Below are positions 10,667-22,020 of a stretch of DNA of 37,466 bases, one piece after another (the first letter of the stretch is position 1; the number at the start of each line of letters is the position of its first letter). Below the pieces are notes generated by a model that worked only from the letters and a program-made list of their open reading frames with translations, made no database searches and was not told the DNA's origin. Source of the DNA: Blastocladiella britannica (lineage: Eukaryota > Blastocladiomycota > Blastocladiomycetes > Blastocladiales > Blastocladiaceae); the NCBI GenBank assembly GCA_025349905.2, contig MU624635.1, positions 1 through 37,466 on the forward strand. The letters run 5' to 3'. The position numbers and the translations under genes were made by a program.

Positions 10667-10971
10667 GATTATTTTAAATTTGAAAGTGTTGAGAGGGGGA
10701 CCTTGAGCCACAAAGGTGGCGGTCTGATTTTATTAAATTATATCTCAGCTGGAGTCTCTACAACAGATTCGATCCACCTGGCCAAGAGCAGCGGGTCCTA
10801 CCTCGCCTGGCCGGTTGTAACGGACCCACAACATGTCTGCGGCCCGCAATATGGAGTCAAGTGGAGTTAGCGTTAAGATTGTCCTGAATCTCTCTCAGTT
10901 CCCATGGTCCTGGCCGACAGACCCCACGAGTAATTTGCAGAGAGGATCAAGACATAACAATAATAAAGCGA
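10667..10971. other. intergenic, no gene recognised
   Basis: The AT-rich stretch (tattttaaatttgaaag) directly 5' of the repeat gene may serve as its promoter. The remainder holds only short frames without family resemblance. It should also contain the 3' end of copy B, whose frame stops at 10972. Confidence 0.3.
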
Positions 10972-13236
10972 TTACATTGGCAATAGATCCAGCACCCCGG
11001 GCCACTTTTGAGCCAGCCCCGCCAGCGAAGTGCGGAGAGCGTCGCTCGAGTACCCTGCTTCGCGCGCCGTCTCGAGCACAAGTGTCGCAGTGAGGGTCCT
11101 GCCGCTGGACATGGCAACAGCAACAAGGCCAATGTGTTTCTCGAGCTTGCGAGTTGGTTGGCGGTCGAGCTCGTCATCCGTGCTGCTCGCACCCGCGCTC
11201 TGGTGCCGAATCGCGTCCAATCGCATCTGCCACAGCCAAACAGGCGTGTAAGCTGTAAATTCCTGGGGCGTCGAGGCCAGAACCACGGCCGGCGCCAATA
11301 CGCAGAGCCGCGCTACAGCCCACAGAGGGAGCAAATCTAGGTACCGGTCCATACTAATCGGCAACGCGGCCATGTCGCCCGCTGTTGCGTGCTCCGCCGT
11401 CCACGGATCCTGTGCCGCCGCCCGCGGTGTCGGTTGCAGTGGTTTCCAAACGCGTCGGCCGCGCTTGAGCAGCTCCATTGTCTCGGTGCAGTTCAAGAGG
11501 TCGGCCGGTGAGTCGAGGGCGAATGGAAGCACACGGTCAAGCACGTACTGTCATGCGGGCCACCCATCGACGTCGGGTATGCCAGAAGAATCATCGACTC
11601 GGAGAGCTGTTACTGGCAGCTCGCGGGAAAAGACGCCAAACATGACGATCCGTTGTGCTGGCGAAAGAGCGTACACGGCGGCCCAAGCAGAGGCGCCAGC
11701 ATCACCAGCCGTGAGAGCTCGCACCAATAGCTGTCCGAATCCGCTCGCGCGATGGCGCAGTGTGCCAGTAGCAACTGCCGCATTGTCGCTAAAGTGTCGG
11801 CCAAATTGGAGGACCACATTGCGTGTCACCGCCACAGGGTCGACTTTGCGGTGAACCGTCGCAACTAAACCGAGTGCTTGAATAAACTCGGGGCTCTCGT
11901 AACGTTCGGCTATGCGCTTTGCAAACGTATCGGGGTGCAGGTGGTCGGTCAGTTGAATGTCGCAAGCAATGTCTGTCGGGTAACTTGAGAATCCTAAGGA
12001 TTGCAATTTGGGCACAAAAAAAAGTCAACAATTTGGAGACCTCAGAAAAAAAGGAGACATGAACCAAAGTCGACTATTGCATCCATGCCACCGTCGATCC
12101 AAGGAGAGAGTGACTTAATCAATGGCAAGGTCGTAGCAACGTAATCGTTGGCATTGAAAGCGTGCGCCAAGTACGGAAACGTGTTGCGCGGTGTGAGCAG
12201 CCGTAGCTTGGCAAGCTCAGGAAACAGGTCGTAGTGGCCCTTGACAGTCCAGTTCCACAGAGCGTACACGACATCTTGATAGGTTTCCAGTCGCTCAACG
12301 AGATCAGTGACGGCCAGAATGCGTGATTTGTCGTGCTCGAAAAATAGCGTCCGTACCGTGTTGTATTCTGCAGCGCTACTGGCAATGAACGCAGTGAGCG
12401 GGCCGCAGTCCTCTTCAGGGTAATGGTAACCATGCGCCACGAGCCAGCGCCAAGTCGGCATGACTCCATCGGCGGACGCGTGCTGCACCAGTGTCTTTAA
12501 TACAGCAGTGGTGGGCACACACAGCGATAAGTACGCCGTCAGTGCCTCGGCTTCAAGTCCGAGTTTGCCGACAAGATATTCAAGAACAGATACACAGCCA
12601 TCTGCTGCCGCCATTGTCGCCCAGTATATGGGCAGCGTGATTTCCATTCCTCCCCATTCAATGTCGTGGGATGAGGACGTTAATCCACACATCGCGTCAC
12701 GGTCTTCCAGGCCGAGCCGCACCCATAACGAGACCGGAGCACGCGTGGCAGTGAGCAGAGGGAGGGCGGCAGCGAGCCTCCGTGTCACGTCCATGAATTG
12801 ATCAAGTTTTCCCATCCGCAAATAGAGGGCAAGAAGCTGGATCGCCTCGAGAATGGGTCGCAGACGTGGGGAGCTTTTGATCGTGTTGTCCCATGCGCGC
12901 ATAACCTGGTCCAGCGGAACATGGGCAACTGATGAGGCTGCGCGAGTCGAGCTTCCCGTTAACGATCGTAGGCACGAAAAAAATGGCGGCTATTTCGCGA
13001 TTTTCAGAAAGATGGCCTCTCAAAACTTGCTTCATGTGCCAGGTAACCGGCGTGCGCAGACCAGAGTTGTTGTCGTCGATTTCAATGGCCGAAGCGAGAA
13101 AATGATGGGCCCATGCCAGAGCGAGGAATCGATCATGTGTCATGGAGGCTAGCTCGACATTGGCAGCCACAAGATATGCGGCAGGCCTGGCAGTGGCCAA
13201 AATGCCGGAGATCAATTCGATCGGGAGCCGCTTCAT
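10972..13236 (-). pseudogene. F-box-like helical-repeat protein, copy B (recently inactivated)
   Basis: This region is alignable with copy A along its whole length. The start at 13236 gives MKRLPIELISGIL, matching copy A's F-box-like segment. PAAYLVAANVELA matches PAAYIAAANAELA, VAHVPLDQVMRAW matches IAHLPLDDAMRAW, and YTPVWLWQMRLDAI matches DTPTWLWQARLDAI. The intron is conserved (11994-12064, phase 1, GTTCAT...TAG). Two lesions break it. About two bases are missing near 12930, so the frame changes between SRSLI and VAHVPLD. A TGA at 11551-11553 falls next to where copy A has Trp in WPTWQWMLDQLL. Everything between the lesions is open and well conserved, so inactivation looks recent. A functional truncated product cannot be excluded. 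Confidence 0.7.
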
Positions 13237-13285
13237 TGTACTTTTATTTGGCTTTGAGGAAAGGAAATTCATGAAAAAACTCCGA

Positions 13286-13565
13286 TCAGATGTTGCACTG
13301 GCACTGGAGATCGCAGTGCGACGAGCAGTTGGGCTTGTTGCCGCAGGCACGGTAGCACTGGTACAGGCAGCTGGACTGCCACGGGCAGCGGCCAGCGATT
13401 TCTATTTTTTGTAATCAAGCATTGATCAGTCACCAGTGGAGCGATCAGACAGATCATGGTAACTAATGACGAACCAACGTGCGACTCCTTGGAGGCAGTC
13501 ACATCAGCGGGAGCGGCCGCAGCAACGGCGGCAAGAGCAAGGACGGCAAAGAAGGAAGCGCGCAT
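13286..13565 (-). CDS. small secreted cysteine-rich peptide
   Basis: The ATG at 13565 is followed by a textbook signal peptide (MRASFFAVLALAAVAAAAPA). After about 30 residues the frame must leave through a short intron. The best fit is a 73-nt phase-1 intron (GTTCGT...AATAG). A phase-0 acceptor (GGCAG) 26 nt further on also works with nearby donors. The last exon ends with TGA at 13286-13288 and encodes eight cysteines spaced C-x5-C-x3-C-x3-C-x5-C-x3-C-x3-C-x-C, ending two residues after the last Cys. The mature peptide would be under 50 residues and disulfide-stabilised. The CxxxC...CxC pattern recalls CS-alpha/beta (defensin-like) folds but the loop lengths differ, so no family is assigned. 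Whether it is an antimicrobial, a signal or an effector is unknown. A TATA box lies about 72 nt upstream of the ATG. Confidence 0.65.
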
Positions 13566-13969
13566 GTTGTATATTGAAGATTGTTGGTCTGTTGAGTGTT
13601 CGTGTGGACGTGAATTGGACGACGCGCCTCTACTCTTTATACCTCGACCCTCCAAGAACGCGTTGGGGATCCCTCCTCAGATCCGGCATTACGAGGCGTC
13701 ACAACTCAATTTTTTAGTCACTGGCAGCGGTGCTGGCAAGATCGACGTCGAACTTGAAGCGGCTTTGATTTCGCGAGGTGGCGCCGTCCCGGTCTCTCGG
13801 GTCCCCGGATGGGGATCCCGTTGGCAGATTTATGGCAAGTTTGCGAAATTGACTCCTCACTGAAACCGCTAAATTGGCTTCATTTAAAAAAAAAAAAACT
13901 GGTGCGCGTGTGGGCCTTGCCCTCGTGCAGCCGCAGTAGCCAGCGACCACTAAAGAGGACATTTATATT
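13566..13969. other. intergenic stretch between MON2 and the peptide gene
   Basis: No gene is seen. It holds the promoter of the peptide gene (TATA at 13637-13642) and the MON2 3' end. There is a run of 14 A on the plus strand at about 13885-13898. The rest is unremarkable. Confidence 0.4.
13637..13642 (-). promoter_or_regulatory. TATA box of the cysteine-rich peptide gene
   Basis: On the minus strand the sequence reads GGTATAAAGAG, a strong TATA box, about 72 nt upstream of the ATG at 13565. That distance leaves a leader of roughly 40 nt if transcription starts about 30 nt downstream. A strong TATA box suggests inducible, high-level expression; that is inference. Confidence 0.5.
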
Positions 13970-16900
13970 TCAACCGCTCCGTTGCTGGTCGCCAAGTCCC
14001 CTCGACTTGCCGACCCGCGCAAGGCACATGCATACCCACTCGAGCGCGACCGGGTTCCCACGCAGCGCCATGATACTCCCGACCAGCTCCGAGTACATGG
14101 CCTCGAGGTGCGGCGCCGAGTGCTGCGGGTCCTTGTCGCCCGGCACGTGCGCCTCGAGCTGCGCCAGGTGCTGCAGGACCGAGACCACCTCCACTTCGCG
14201 CATGCGCGCCAGCGGAATCCCGGGCCGACGCGTCGCGTCGTCCACATACCGGCCCAGCACGGTGCGCGATCGCTGCAGGACCACCGGGAGCGCGGGCACG
14301 GGGTACTTGGGGATCAGCGCGAAGAGCGTGGCGAGGGCGGCCGCGGCGTACTTTTCGCGCACGGGTTCACGCGTCAAAGATAATCCTAAGGGCGACATCG
14401 GTTGAGGCGTACCAGGCGCGGCCGCATGCAGGTCTGCTTCTGCTGCTGCTGGTGCTGCTGGTGGTGGCGATGGAGCAGAAACGGCAGTGGTAATATCAGC
14501 GGGTGGTAGAGCTGCTGCCAGTGCCGATGCGACCGTCGCATCAAGAGCAGACGGCGCATGGATGCGGCTGGATACTTCCACCGCGTGCAAAAACGCCGCC
14601 AGGTCCTCCTCCACCAGGGCCGCAGGTACATGGTCAGCAAGTTCCGTGAGCGCAGCCACGTCGAGCTCTTCGCTGGCAGCCCGGGCACTCGGCCGCGATT
14701 CAAGGTACCGGATCACCACGACCGCAAGCGCATGCGTCACGAGTGCAGGGACAATGCAAGTGGATGCGTCCTCGTCGCGGCGGCAGCAGATGCGAACCAG
14801 GGCCAGCATGGTCTCCCTCGCCGTGTCGTGCAGCGCGTGCGCCACGCCAATGTACATGCCCACCGAGCCCAAAAAGTCTGGCACGGCGGTGCCCGCAAAC
14901 ACAGGGTCTGAATCGGGCGTGGTGGCATCGACGCCCACCAACGACACGACCTTGTTCATGGACACCCGCGCCAGCGCCAAATACGTCGGGTACTTGCATC
15001 CGGGAGCGCGCACCGCGTCCGTGGTCGTCAGCGACAGTCTCGCCATGCGCGAAAGTAGGCCAATGAGGACGTGAGACGACGCGCCAGAGTAGCCCAGGGA
15101 TGCCGCCGCGGTACAGAGCGCATCCGCCGTCTCCACGGCCACTTCTTGGACGGGACTGAGCGACTCCGTGTCGTTCGGGTGGTCCGCCACCTTGGCCGCC
15201 ATTTGGACGAGCCGTTCCAGCTGACCGACAACGTCCCCGACGTTGATCCAAGAGCAGTCCCGGCCGGCAGGAACTGGCGCGATCGTCGCCGTCGTCGGAG
15301 AGAGCGAGCTGGTCGAGCCGGTCATGTTGGTCGCGGAATTCACTCGCATTGGCGCAACCCCGGGCAGGAGCGAGCGCAGCGCCATGGCCAGCAAGTGGAA
15401 GAAATCGTGTGAAATGAGTTTCCGCGGCTTGGAGCCCTTGCTGATGGCCGATGGTGGCGCTTCCTCGACTGCACCACTGCCGCTGGCAATTTGCTCGCGA
15501 AGCCCATCTACGGTCCTGGTCCAAGTCGAAAAGAGCGCTTGCCAGACCGGGTCGCTTGCCGTGTACGAGTCGGCCGCCAGTGCTGAAAAGACGCGTGCCG
15601 TCGCCAGCCTGACCTCCAGGGTCGTCTCCAAGATGTACCGTGCGGTCATGTCGAGCAAGGGGACCATGTGGCGCGGGAACACTTCGGCGCGGAAGCCCTC
15701 GCTCGAGTAAAGAGCACCTAGACCCTGGACAGAGAGCACGCGCGTCTCGTCCCACTGTTTTTCGGCGGTATCGCGAGAGTGGTGCACGATCGCTGGCTGC
15801 TCGGATGGAAGGAGCGCCGTGTCGTCCGTGGTTGGATGCGCGGCACTCATGGGCCCGCACGTGAGCAGCGTGGACTCGAGCACGGGGAGCACCACATCCC
15901 GGATGCACAGATCCCACTGGTCCGCTGTCGTGAGGCGCGCTCCACCGGCGGCGACCGCGCGGAACAAGGACGTTGCGCAGCCGTTTCGAACTTGTGGGCG
16001 GCGATCCTTGCAGATGATCGTGAGCTGTGAGAGAACGCGGAGCCAGTGTGTCTTTCGTGCTGTTGATGAGTCCGCCACCGCCCAGCTATTTGTCCATTTT
16101 GTCAATGATAGGTGATAAAAGTTGAGAAAAAGAAAAAAAAAACGTACAGTAGACGGATGCAAGTCAGGGCAATATTCGTGTCGGCAGACTGGCAAGCATA
16201 GATGCGCAGCGTTTCAATGCACATATCCAGCTCCTCGGGCGAGGTGGGCAGGTACTCTGAGCAAACAAGCTCCAGACTCGGAAACGCAATGCGGACCAGC
16301 GCGTCCTCGGTCGCAGATGACTGTAAAATGCCATACACAATCGGCCACTCGGTGATGGACTGCCCATGTACTTGCAATAGCGCATGCAGCGTGTGCAAGG
16401 CGCGCTTGGGCACGTCGCCCGTCAGTGCAGCAAGCTCGCACAGCGGCAGCAGCACTTTGGCCTGCGCTTGGTGAATACCCTGAGCGGCCACGTGGCAAAT
16501 CGTGTCGCAGGCAAGCAGCTGGAGCTCAATGGACTGGGTGGTGGAGGCAATAAAGACAAAGTGGTGGATCACCAATGTCCATTGCTCGGACAGAGACGTC
16601 AGGAGCCGCGGCAGGTGAATGATGACAATCTGGCGCAGTTTTTCAACTGCAAATGTCTGTGCCAGGTTTTTGTTGTGAGCACGGGCGTTTCTCAACTCCG
16701 AAAGAACAAAAAAAAAGGCATACCATGGTCGGAATGGTGCTAAATTGGCACAGTGCACTGAAAATGGGCACCAGAGCCTCGTCACTCAACTCCCGCGTGG
16801 CAGAAAGCAGGTTACGCAGCACCGCGTCCGCGTCCTCTTTTTCGGCACCCGAGATGGACGGGAGAGCACCAGCTACGGACGTCGGCGATGTTGGCGTCAT

Positions 16901-17847
16901 GGCGCGTTTGGCGGCCATCATCATTGGGTTGTTTGCCATGGCAGCCGCGACAGATGCCGTGGTCGGGAGCGAACTGGCAGACCCGCCGGAATTGGCCGCT
17001 ACAGCCGCGGCACCACCACTGGTACTGCCTACATTTGTGCGTGCCCCAATGCGTGCCCGCTCCCAGTGGCAAGCGGCCTCCAAGACCAAGAACCACGCCC
17101 CGACGTCGAGCGTATCTGGCCCAGCGTGCATCATTTGATCCAGGGCGCGCAGGGCTGCATGCATGCACGCGGCAGCAGCTGACATGGACCCACCCACAGC
17201 AGAGACTCCGCCGGCGGGATTGCTGCTGCCACCCATGGCGCTGGTTGACGATCCAGCATGGGTAATCGGTGGATTTGTCCCAACCCCGAGTGTGCCAGCG
17301 GATGCGGGATTCTCGCCGCCGCCTGCGAGCGGAATGCTGGTGACGGCACGGCAGAGGAGTGTCAAGAACGCATCCCGTGGTGCCGGGAGGTGCGCACGTG
17401 CCGAAACAACGGCCATGGCAGCGATCGGCGCAATCGCATCGGAGGAGGTGGCAAGCATGTGGGACAGAGATGCCAGGAGGGCGGGCCAAACTGCGTTGAC
17501 GAGCGCGGCGAGAACCGCCGGATCGGTCAGACCCGCGCCTGTCACGCTTCGCGAGAGCGATGCGGATGCCGATGGCAGTCGTGGCGGTGGAGTGGGCATG
17601 TCGCCGAGCCCGGTTTCGGAAAGGGGCTCGTCATTGGCCATGGAGGAGGCACGCGAGTGGTTTAGCGAGCCAGCCTGTGCCTGCACGGGCACTGGGCGTG
17701 CCAGCTCCACGAGCGACGACACTAGCACAAGGACGCATTGGTTGGCGAGGTGCAAGAGGTAATCATCTGGTACAAATGGCGGGTCGGACTTGTCGAGTTG
17801 GTCCAAGCTATTTTGATTCTCATGAAAAGTAAATTCGAAAGGACGCC

Positions 17848-17893
<46 letters not shown>

Positions 17894-19261
17894 ATTGGAA
17901 CAAGTACCATTGCACCTTGACACCAGACTGCTCGCTGGCGGCAGTACCTTGAGCGACAACCTTGTGAATCCCATTCGCCATTTCCTTGACCACGTCCGTG
18001 GCGCTTTTTTGCTGGTCATAGGCGGAAAACAGCGCGGCGACAAGCTGCGGCTTGCTCAAAATCGCCACTAGTACCTCCAGCGCAATCGACCGTGCCCACA
18101 GCGGATCCTGCTCAGTCGAGGCGGCCCGCAGGAGCAGAGACAGAAACACTTCGCATTCCATGGCGAGCATCGAGTGGAACTCCTTGATCAGGAGCAAGAC
18201 AACACGGGTGAGGCGGACATTGACCGAAAAGTCGGAGCGGTCGGGAAACGCGCGAATGGCCATGGGGCACACGGACGTCGCCAGGACGGTCGAGAACTCA
18301 ATGTGGCGCGCAAAGACGGCGGCGTGGTTGGCCAGCACCGACTCGAGCAGCTCGAGCGTGAGAGGGCGCGCAAGCGTCGAGACTCCAAGAAAAGAGGTCG
18401 GCTCGTGGCCTTGGGCGCCTGCTGGCGGGCCAGCAAGGCGGCAGAGATCGACAAAGACCAGGTACGCATCACGCGCGCACGGACGGAGCGAGTCCAGCGA
18501 CGACGGCACGAGCCTGACGCGGCCCAAATCGGCGGCAACCGAGCTGTCGGTGCCGTCCTCTAGCGGGACCTTGTCAAACAAGAATATCACCAGCTGGCGC
18601 AGGGTGGCCGCGGCGGTATTGGACAGAAGCGGATCGCGCAGCGTCGTGAGGCGGAAGCAAATATTGAGGGTCTCGGCTGCACACCATAAACCGTATAAAT
18701 CAGCACAACCGCCGCCATCAATAAATAAAATAATAAGATACGGACCCACGAGGTCGTCGTGCAGCTGCACAAACCCCGTCATGATCGGCAAGAGCGTCTG
18801 CAGCGCCTTGATTTGCACGTCTAGTGCAGCGACGGCGCTGGCCACATCCGAGATGGCGTGAATGACTTTTCGGAGCGTGGGCGCATGGTCAGCCACGGCG
18901 CGGTGGGCAGCCAGTCGTTGCAGGGCGCCGAGGGCGATCGACGCCAGCTTGGGCTGCTTTGTGTCGCATGCCAGCAGGAACGGCAGCAGCAGGTCGTCGG
19001 ATCGGGCGGCAAGATCGGCGCACGCGTCTGCAAGCGGGCGGTCCTTGAGCGGGCGTAGGATCAGGATGACGCGCTCGGCGGCCTGTTTTTCAATTTTATA
19101 TTTCCGTAAATGAAAACTTGGTTGCGTGGCGCTGGTCGCCAAGTGATGGTGGTGGTGAAAAGCGAAAGGGCGTGTACGTCTTTAATGTCGGGGTGCTTCT
19201 TCTTGGCCTCGGTGGACAGCACAACCAGCTCGTTTTGTAGAAAGGGCACAATCGACGCCAT
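13970..19261 (-). CDS. MON2: MON2 (Golgi/endosome trafficking scaffold, Arf-GEF-like)
   Basis: Six exons are inferred: 19261-19178, 19082-18746, 18676-17908, 17807-16724, 16656-16148 and 16085-13970. They join in frame to 1632 residues, close to yeast (about 1636) and human Mon2. The N-terminus reads FLQNELVVLSTEAKKKHPD then AAERVILILR, the DCB-type start of Mon2. DDLLLPFLLACDTKQPKL, CFRLTTLRDPLLSNTAAATLRQ and LDQLDKSDPPFVP are further hallmark segments, and WLRVLSQLTIICKDRRPQVRNGC matches the C-terminal HDS-like region. Mon2 resembles large Arf-GEFs but lacks the Sec7 domain, and none is seen here. In yeast and animals it acts at the trans-Golgi with Dop1 and the flippase Neo1 in endosome-to-Golgi recycling. 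All introns are GT...AG, 62-100 nt. The third contains a 43-base homopolymer. Confidence 0.92.
17849..17891. repeat. uninterrupted run of 43 A (plus strand) inside a MON2 intron
   Basis: The plus strand reads 43 consecutive A residues. In the sense orientation of MON2 this is a poly-T tract in the middle of the 100-nt intron at 17808-17907 (GTACTTG...AATAG). It acts, if at all, as an extreme polypyrimidine tract. Its length will be unreliable in sequencing data. Confidence 0.9.
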
Positions 19262-19848
19262 GGCCAATTTCTCGTGTTTTTTTTTTTTTTGCGTTGCTCC
19301 CGTGGTGGCAGAGCGATGGAAAGAGAGCCAACTCTTCTCCTCGGGCAGTCGCTACTACCCAGGCTCGGCGACCTCGCATCGTCGCATTTCCTCGCCGCCG
19401 CTACGGCAGCCCTCTTGTCGCAAGCGCGTATCATATAATGGTTGCCCCACTCATTGATCCCACTCCAAAAAGATGGACCATTTCCCACACGTGTAAGGCC
19501 GCTCATTTCCCATCAATTTTTCTCATACCGACATACTTCCGCCCATAATAATATTATTAATTATTATAACGCTGCCCGTTTTTCTTGATCCAGCGGCTCC
19601 CCCTCCTCTTCAAGGCTCTCATCCATCTCCCCTCTCCGTTATTTTCTCGTTCGTGTGTCCGCGCGAAACCCAACCCATTTGCCCCTCCTAAATTCAGTCC
19701 TTTTCTCCCTCTCGTCACATCCTTCGCCCTCTTCTTGTGTCGATCGGGGAAAAAAAATCACATAGTCAACCTCAATCCACTCGTGTCCGAGACTGGAAAT
19801 TGTGACCGCGTCCATCCTTCGCGGGAACCACACCGTTACAGCAACAAC
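19262..19848. promoter_or_regulatory. divergent intergenic region, MON2 / zinc-finger gene
   Basis: This 587-nt stretch separates two genes transcribed outwards, so it should carry both promoters. It holds a 14-bp perfect AT palindrome (TAATAATATTATTA, 19546-19559) within a wider AT-rich block. It also has a long pyrimidine-rich tract (about 19590-19740) upstream of the zinc-finger gene, which probably forms its leader. No small gene is evident. Confidence 0.5.
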
Positions 19849-21969
19849 ATGTCTGCATTTCCACAACGCGGATACACTCGCTATACTGCCGACAAGACCG
19901 ATTCCCAATCGTATCTTCTTCACTCCGACCCGGCCAGAAGTAACGGCGGTGGCGATCCCCATCTCCACCAACAACAACAGCAACTTCACCAGCAATCGCA
20001 CCTCCATGGCCACGCGCACGCGCCACACGGACACAGCCGCGGTCACAGTCACCACCACCAACCCGGCGGCGGGACAACCACGAGCACGCTCCTCCCTTCC
20101 CATTCGCCCAACTGGCGAACCGCACTTCCTCCACCGCCCCCCAGCGACGCTCATGGGATGAACTTTTCGCACTTGCCTGGATTCGATACCTTGCACATGC
20201 TCCCGCCGGTCGGAATTGCGCCCATCATGTCCCCTCGATCGTTTGCAACGACGCTTCCGCCCATGTGGCAGCCCCAGTTTGATCCCATGGCTGGCATGCC
20301 AATGTGGTGCTCGTCGCTTCCTGGACCTACATTGCAGCAGCAGCAACCGCAACACCAGCAGCTGCAACATATGTCGCCTTCGCACCCGGCGATGCACCAC
20401 TTTGGTGGCAAGCATGGCTCGCATTCGTTTGGGCTGGATCCCACATCGATCGAGGGGTCGGGCCAGAGCGGTGCCGCCGCAGCGGCCGACCAGGGACTCT
20501 GGATGGCGCCGTCGCACATGTGGCCGCCGCCGCCCGTGGCCTATTCTCACCTGCCGCCACCGCCGCCGCCTCCGCACGCGTTCTACGGCCACCCGTCTCC
20601 GTACCCGCCCAACCCAATGGACATGCATTACCACGACGCAATGATGGGGACTGAGGCGGCACAGTACATGTCTGGCGGCAGCATGCTTCAGGCCGAGTCC
20701 GAGCTGGCGTCATCGCTTCCTCCGGATTGCTCGTCGCACTTTGAGTCTGTTCTGCCGCAACACCCTCTCGAGTCACCTGCCGCGGACAAGGCGCCGCCGC
20801 CTCCGACCACCAGCAGCTATGACGACGATGACGCAACGTCCATGGTGCCGTCGACCATGATGGACTATGCTGAGCCAGAGCTCAACATACGAGCCGTCTC
20901 TGTACCTCCGCCGCTCGTGCCGGCGTTCCATATGACGCCCACATCCCAGCATTCCAATGAGCAGCAAGCGCCCAAGTCTCGCGCAAAACCCGGTCGCCCG
21001 CCGACAAAGCGGGCACGCGCCGTGGCCGCGTCCGATACCGCCAGCTCCTCTTCGTCCCCCGCATCCACCGCTCGCGCGTCGGTGGCGGCCCTTCGCGGCG
21101 CTCTACGTGCTGCGGCGCGCGGCGACGCCATTCGAGGAAGCGCCACGCTCTCTGCGCTCGCAACGGGCGCGCCGCTCCCAGTTGATCCCGATGTAGACCG
21201 CGCCGCTACCTCCGCGTCCGCTGCCAGTGAAGGGTCGCCGACCCCGTCCTTGACTGCGTCGGCAATTGCGGCGGCATTGGTCGCACAGTACAACAGCCTC
21301 CCGATTCCGGACCGCCGCAAGTACTTTTGCCCGCACGAGGGGTGCGGCAAACAGTTTACTAGCTCGGGGCACCGTAACCGGCACGAAAAGTCGGTGCACA
21401 GCGGAAAGAAACCGTTCGAGTGCCCGTTCCCGACTTGCAAGGCAAGCTTTGCGCGCAACGATGTATGCTTTTTTTTTTTCGCCCTTGTTGTCCGCTCTCC
21501 GTGACTCACTTGTGTACTTTTGAAAATTTAACAGAACCTGCAACAACACTACACGCGTCACTTTACCGAGTTGCGGCAAGACAAAGCGGCCACCACGGAT
21601 ATCTTGGACCCGCTTAAGCGTGGAAGACGTCCGCGAGTTCAGAAGGCATACGAGCTGTCACACCGCCAGCTCCAACAGCCGTTGGAGCAGCAGCAGCAGC
21701 AACAAGCTCAGGTGGAACAGCCACCAGTGCCGCCACCACCGCCTACCTTGCAGCGGACTCAGAGCCAAGATAGCACCATGACAATTTCCGCATCCCAGCG
21801 CGCAATCTTGCAGGACGACATGTTTGGAGATACGGATAGCTTCACACTGCCTCCCGTCCGTGGGTACCAGCAGCCAGCAGCCTCGGATACGGCCGCCACG
21901 GCCGCTGTCACCTCCACCAGCTCCGAGATGGAGGCGGATTTCATGGACTCGCTCTCGGTTTCATCGTAA
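19849..21969 (+). CDS. C2H2 zinc-finger transcription regulator, 682 aa
   Basis: Two exons (19849-21462 and 21535-21969) flank a 72-nt phase-0 intron (GTATGC...AACAG). The first ATG of the open frame is at 19849. The first 490 residues are low complexity: Gln/His-rich stretches, poly-Pro runs and Ser/Ala-rich segments typical of activation domains. A GRP core flanked by basic residues (KPGRPPTKRAR, around residues 380-388) resembles an AT-hook. Two C2H2 fingers follow. Finger 1 has C494, C499, H512 and H517, and finger 2 has C525, C530, H543 and H547. They are joined by a TGEKP-like linker (SGKKPFEC). The intron splits finger 2 between its cysteines and histidines. A second basic RGRRPR patch and a Gln-rich tail come after. 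It is probably a sequence-specific nuclear DNA-binding protein; its targets are unknown. Confidence 0.8.
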
Positions 21970-22020
21970 TTCTTTTTTAAGAGTAACGAAAAAAATATAT
22001 ACTTGTGCCACCTAGCGGAA

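Noticed and set aside
3211..11553. Reassignment of TGA to tryptophan, suggested by a TGA in a Trp-rich segment of copy B and in-frame TGAs elsewhere.
   Set aside because: RAD50, ARFRP1, RMND1 and SUMO all end at TGA exactly where their families end, so TGA is a normal stop here.
14700..15917. Second minus-strand open frame of 405 codons inside MON2.
   Set aside because: It overlaps the MON2 exon, which has clear family motifs in its own frame; the other frame is His/Arg/Gly-rich nonsense.
17722..17920. Poly-Lys / poly-Phe reading frames over the A run.
   Set aside because: They are translations of the homopolymer in a MON2 intron.
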